The notes beneath the pieces were generated by a model. It made no database searches. It was not told where the DNA came from and was given only the letters and a program-made list of their open reading frames with translations. The position numbers and the translations under genes are program-made. From Chitinophagaceae bacterium (GTDB lineage Bacteria; Bacteroidota; Bacteroidia; Chitinophagales; Chitinophagaceae), in contig JAEUVJ010000033.1 in NCBI GenBank assembly GCA_016787085.1, positions 1 to 40,229 on the forward strand: 40,229 nucleotides of DNA, in the 5' to 3' direction. Shown here piece by piece: positions 36,820 to 40,229 of this stretch. Each line of letters starts with the position of its first letter. Positions within the stretch are counted from its first letter, which is position 1.

Positions 36820-39324
36820 TCATCTTCGCTTATTCCCCGACTGCTCTGCCTCCCTGTTCATTTCCATAATATCTACCGGTTGTGAAAAATCGCCGATCAG
36901 CCATTTGGCATAATAATCGGCCAGCAGCCAGAAGAAATATTCCGTCATATCCGCATAGCCATGCCGTTGCCCCGGGAAATTGAAAAAGTCAAACCGTTTG
37001 TTGGCTTTGATCAGTGCATTCGCCAAACGGATCGTATTGGCCGGGTGAACGTTATTATCAATATCACCCGTTGTCAGCATCAGGTGCCCTTTCAGGTTCT
37101 TTGCCAGTTCAGGGTTCTTTTCAATGGCGTAAACAAAAGAAGTATCTCCTTTCTCACCGATCACTTCTTTAACACCATGATGTTTCTCACTCCACCACCT
37201 GTTATACACAGCATTGTCATGATTGCCAGAAGAAGAGACGGCTACTTTAAAGAAATCAGGATACACGAGCATGGCTGCCGTGCTCATGAAACCACCACCG
37301 GAGTGACCATGGATGCCTACACGGTTAATATCAATGTAAGGATGCCTGTCGGCCAATTGTTCGATAGCTGCTTTTTTATCAGCCAGCCCATAGTCTCTTA
37401 AATTCCCGTATCCATAGTTGTGATACCATTTTGAACGGGCAGGATGGCCGCCCCTGTTACCTACCGTAACAACTATCAAACCGATCTGTGCAATACGATC
37501 GGTACGGGCCCCGGGAACACTGAAGTTCTTATTGACCGCTTCAGTTTGCGGACCGGGGTACACATATTCCACAACAGGATACTTTTTGGTACTGTCGAAG
37601 TTGTAAGGTTTGTATAAAACGCCATAGAGGTCCGTGATACCATCATCGGCCTTTACTTTGAATATCTCTGGGAATTTATACCCCGTTGCCAGCAAAGAAG
37701 ACAGGTCCGCCGTTTCCAGGTCAATGATCTTTCTGCCTTCTGCATTATACAACGATGATTTAGGTATTGAATTTACCCTGGAGAAATTATCAACAAAGAA
37801 CAAACTGTTATCGTTCATCCGCATGTTGTGATCGTAATCACCCGCATTCAGCAAACGCAGACCGGTGCCATCAAAATTCACCCGGTACATATGCAGGTAA
37901 TAAGGATCCTCATTCTCTTCCTTCCCATTGGCAGAGAAATACAATATCCTTTTCTTATCATCAATACCTACAATATCCTCGCAGTGAAAGGAACCAGAAG
38001 TGATCTGGTTCTTCAGGTTGCCTTTTCCGTCATACAAATAAAAATGCGCCCATCCGTCCCGTTCACTCCATTGAATAAGCTCATCACCATTATTCACTAA
38101 TCCCAGCTTCCTTACTTCCACATAAGTGTTCATTCTTTCTTCAACCAGGACTTTCAGAGCGCCGCTTTTGATGTCCACCTCACAAATATCTATGCGTTTC
38201 AGGTCCCGGCTGGTACGGTTGAAATAAAATTTTTCATTTGTTCCCAGCCAGACAGCAGGCCGCCAGTCATCATCTCTTGTATTCACTTTAATATTGGCCG
38301 GCCAGATCGCCAGGTCCTGGTCCTTGAATTGTCTTACCGCCAGTTCCTTTTTAGTTTTGCCAGTCATATCAAACAACAACACATATTCCACCGGCGCTTC
38401 TTTCTCTCCGGGCATCATGTATTTATAGGTCTCCAGGGTGGGTCTGGGATCAGCCACGCTATTGATCACCCACAGGTCTTTGACCTTTCGCATATCCGAC
38501 CGGGTTTTTACAAAATGTTTCGAGTCAGGCGACCATAGAATTGCAGCAGGCTTTCGCTTGTCCTTATTTTTTTCCTTATCTACATTGTTCTCATTCTGTC
38601 CCATACCGCTGCCATACTCAAAATACTCAACGCCATCAGTTGTCAACTGGTGCTCAACGATGGTACTATCCTCCTCATTCACCAACGCTTTATCATAGTT
38701 AGCCTTGTCCATCCAGTACAGGTTGAATTTTTTGGCAAAAATGATAGTTTGTCCGTCCGGTGAAACAGAAGCCCACCGGGGATTACGTTTTGGTTTCTTA
38801 AAATCACTTAACTCTACCAGCTCGCCGGTATTGATATTGTATTCAAAATAAAAGGTCTTCTTTTCCTTTTTGGGCGGGCCTGTCTGTTTCTTTGAACCGG
38901 AATCCTTTTTAGCAGTAGTATCTTTTACGATTACTTCTTCCGTACTTTTTACTTCAAATTGTATCCAGTTCTCATCTTTTACAAACCGGAGACTGTCTAT
39001 ATTCAGGTGTTGCGCATCAAAGGGGTCCCTTACAATTTTCGTTAATTTAGCTGCGAGCACTGCATTATCAAACAGCACCCTCTTCTCTCCTTTTACCGGG
39101 TCAACGATATACCATTTCTTTCCCGCCGGCGTTTCATATTCATACCAGAACCTGTCCGACTTCTTCAACCAATGCGGATCAACAACGGTACTGAATACCA
39201 TCTTGTTCACTTTGGTAGTAGAGAACCTCGATGCTAACTGGTAATTGGCTTTTCTGACGGTGGGCTGAGCAGCTACTGTTACAGCAAAAAGGATAATGCT
39301 GATTACATTAAAAAGTTTTCTCAT
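36820..39324 (-). CDS. S9 family serine peptidase (dipeptidyl peptidase IV / prolyl oligopeptidase type)
   Basis: An 834-residue secreted peptidase. Signal peptide MRKLFNVISIILFAVTVAAQ is followed by a beta-propeller (about 40-560; repeats such as RNPRWASVSPDGQTIIFAKKFNLYWMDK and PAAILWSPDSKHFVKTRSD). The alpha/beta hydrolase starts at about FKVKADDGITDLYGVLYKPYNF. The nucleophile is in GIHGHSGGGFMST (Ser about 676), the acid in LTTGDIDNNVHPAN (about 750) and the His in FPGQRHGYAD (about 789). A charged insert rich in Lys (about 125-150) sits in the propeller. The role is likely cleavage of proline-containing peptides in the periplasm or at the surface. It lies 79 bp after pyrF and has its own terminator. 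Confidence 0.93.
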   Translation of the reverse strand: MRKLFNVISIILFAVTVAAQPTVRKANYQLASRFSTTKVNKMVFSTVVDPHWLKKSDRFWYEYETPAGKKWYIVDPVKGEKRVLFDNAVLAAKLTKIVRDPFDAQHLNIDSLRFVKDENWIQFEVKSTEEVIVKDTTAKKDSGSKKQTGPPKKEKKTFYFEYNINTGELVELSDFKKPKRNPRWASVSPDGQTIIFAKKFNLYWMDKANYDKALVNEEDSTIVEHQLTTDGVEYFEYGSGMGQNENNVDKEKNKDKRKPAAILWSPDSKHFVKTRSDMRKVKDLWVINSVADPRPTLETYKYMMPGEKEAPVEYVLLFDMTGKTKKELAVRQFKDQDLAIWPANIKVNTRDDDWRPAVWLGTNEKFYFNRTSRDLKRIDICEVDIKSGALKVLVEERMNTYVEVRKLGLVNNGDELIQWSERDGWAHFYLYDGKGNLKNQITSGSFHCEDIVGIDDKKRILYFSANGKEENEDPYYLHMYRVNFDGTGLRLLNAGDYDHNMRMNDNSLFFVDNFSRVNSIPKSSLYNAEGRKIIDLETADLSSLLATGYKFPEIFKVKADDGITDLYGVLYKPYNFDSTKKYPVVEYVYPGPQTEAVNKNFSVPGARTDRIAQIGLIVVTVGNRGGHPARSKWYHNYGYGNLRDYGLADKKAAIEQLADRHPYIDINRVGIHGHSGGGFMSTAAMLVYPDFFKVAVSSSGNHDNAVYNRWWSEKHHGVKEVIGEKGDTSFVYAIEKNPELAKNLKGHLMLTTGDIDNNVHPANTIRLANALIKANKRFDFFNFPGQRHGYADMTEYFFWLLADYYAKWLIGDFSQPVDIMEMNREAEQSGNKRR

Positions 39325-39403
39325 GCAGTGAAAATTTTGGAAAGGGAAAGTAACGATAAATAGAATCCGGCCGTAAAAAATTATTTAACCGGCCAGGACC
39401 GTC

Positions 39404-40207
39404 CTAATGTAAATACTGACTCATTTCAGCCTGGTAACCGTCTGCAACCTTCCTTGCAGCTTCGGCAAAATCTTCCTTGCCGGAAGCATAAATGATGGCC
39501 CTGCTGGCATTCACCAATAACCCGCCATCCTTATTCATCGCTTTTTCTGAAATATCTTTCAGGCTGCCTCCCTGTGCACCCACGCCGGGTACTAAGTAAA
39601 AATGATCAGGTGTCAGCTTTCGTATATTAATGAACTCATCCGCTTGTGTAGCGCCTACCACAAACATCAGGTTACCCGTATTCCCCCACCGGGAAACAGT
39701 AGTAAGTACCTTTTCATACAACAGTTGCTCTCCTGATGACTGCAATTCAAAATCCTTAGCTCCTTTATTACTGGTCAGCCCGAGAACAATGGCCCACTTG
39801 CCGGGATACTCCAGAAATGGCTTCACACTATCTTCTCCCATGTATGGAGCAACGGTGACCGCATCAAACGGCATCGCTTCGAAAAAAGCCCTGGCATATT
39901 GTGAAGAAGTGTTCCCGATATCTCCCCTCTTGGCATCTGCAATTTTAAAATGATCGTCCCCGATGTAGTGAACGGTCTTTTCCATCGCCTCCCATCCTTT
40001 CAATCCCAGTGCTTCATAAAAAGCGGTGTTGATCTTATAACTGACACAAAGGTCTTTGGTCGCATCTATGATCGCTTTATTGAAGGCAAATATGGGATCA
40101 GTATCTGACAAAAGATGCTGCGGGATCTTTGTAATGTCGGTATCCAGGCCGACGCAGAGGTAAGATTTCTTCTTTTGTATTTGTTCAATAAGTTGCTGCC
40201 GGGTCAT
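39404..40207 (-). CDS. pyrF: orotidine 5'-phosphate decarboxylase (type 2)
   Basis: A 267-residue OMP decarboxylase, the last step of UMP synthesis. The N-terminal strand [15 protein letters not shown], the catalytic [11 protein letters not shown] (K93, D96), [11 protein letters not shown] and [10 protein letters not shown] place it in the longer type 2 group used by many Bacteroidota and actinobacteria. The length is normal. A TATCTTCG box lies 5 nt before the ATG, near the window end. The S9 peptidase gene follows 79 bp downstream on the same strand, with no strong hairpin seen between. Confidence 0.96.
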   Translation of the reverse strand: MTRQQLIEQIQKKKSYLCVGLDTDITKIPQHLLSDTDPIFAFNKAIIDATKDLCVSYKINTAFYEALGLKGWEAMEKTVHYIGDDHFKIADAKRGDIGNTSSQYARAFFEAMPFDAVTVAPYMGEDSVKPFLEYPGKWAIVLGLTSNKGAKDFELQSSGEQLLYEKVLTTVSRWGNTGNLMFVVGATQADEFINIRKLTPDHFYLVPGVGAQGGSLKDISEKAMNKDGGLLVNASRAIIYASGKEDFAEAARKVADGYQAEMSQYLH

Positions 40208-40212
40208 GGCTG

Positions 40213-40220
40213 CGAAGATA
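40213..40220 (-). promoter_or_regulatory. -7-like box TATCTTCG for pyrF, 5 nt before the ATG
   Basis: Minus-strand TATCTTCG differs from TAnnTTTG at one base. Five bases separate it from the pyrF start, the same layout as ftsK. Its -33 partner would lie outside the window. Confidence 0.4.
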
Positions 40221-40229
40221 AAATGTAAA

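Overview
The window comes from a member of the Bacteroidota, most likely the family Chitinophagaceae. The reasons are Type IX secretion (T9SS) C-terminal sorting domains, SusC-style carboxypeptidase-regulatory modules ending in EVVV motifs, an SSS symporter and PIG-L deacetylase of Bacteroidota type, a short-chain L-threonine dehydrogenase, and repeated TAnnTTTG promoter boxes (the Bacteroidota -7 element) in front of genes. I identify about 30 protein genes. I see no tRNA, rRNA, CRISPR array, insertion sequence or prophage.

Layout. 1-4453: a truncated DUF6580-type membrane protein, manA, yraN, a CxxCxxCC protein, a small lipoprotein and xerD. 4459-9828: an envelope and signalling block with a T9SS-sorted CarboxypepD_reg protein, a vWA/DUF3520 protein, an ECF-like sigma factor and a membrane protein with anti-sigma-like, CarboxypepD_reg and TonB-C-like parts. 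9923-18750: a DUF2911 protein, a convergent operon of PIG-L deacetylase, two tiny membrane proteins and a sodium:solute symporter, then gamma-glutamyltransferase, a DinB-like protein and an outer-membrane beta-barrel.

18751-25995 is the most unusual part. A 1645-residue secreted multidomain protein has an N,N-dimethylformamidase-beta-like domain, an Ig-like domain, DUF4082, Big_5, a glutamine-amidotransferase-like segment, a NodB-like deacetylase region, a CarboxypepD_reg domain and a C-terminal type I dockerin. It lies 49 bp upstream of a 629-residue protein with an N-terminal cohesin-like domain, its own DUF4082 and a T9SS sorting domain. The simplest reading is a two-gene, cellulosome-like pair. 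The cohesin protein would be placed on the surface by T9SS, and the dockerin protein, which has no T9SS domain, would dock onto it. A strong terminator closes the unit.

26102-40207 is mostly housekeeping: msrC and acyP, an L-threonine dehydrogenase-like gene, kdsA, lolA, ftsK, a DesK/NarX-type histidine kinase, a DUF423 gene overlapping aroK, a glutaryl-CoA dehydrogenase-like gene, an S9 prolyl oligopeptidase and pyrF.

Two genome-wide habits are visible between genes. Low-complexity word tracts begin at or just after stop codons and carry stops in several frames. Several small palindromic elements resemble dispersed bacterial repeats, one of them inside the signal-peptide coding sequence of the PIG-L gene. 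Four genes have the promoter -7 box only 4-5 nt before the start codon, which suggests leaderless mRNAs.
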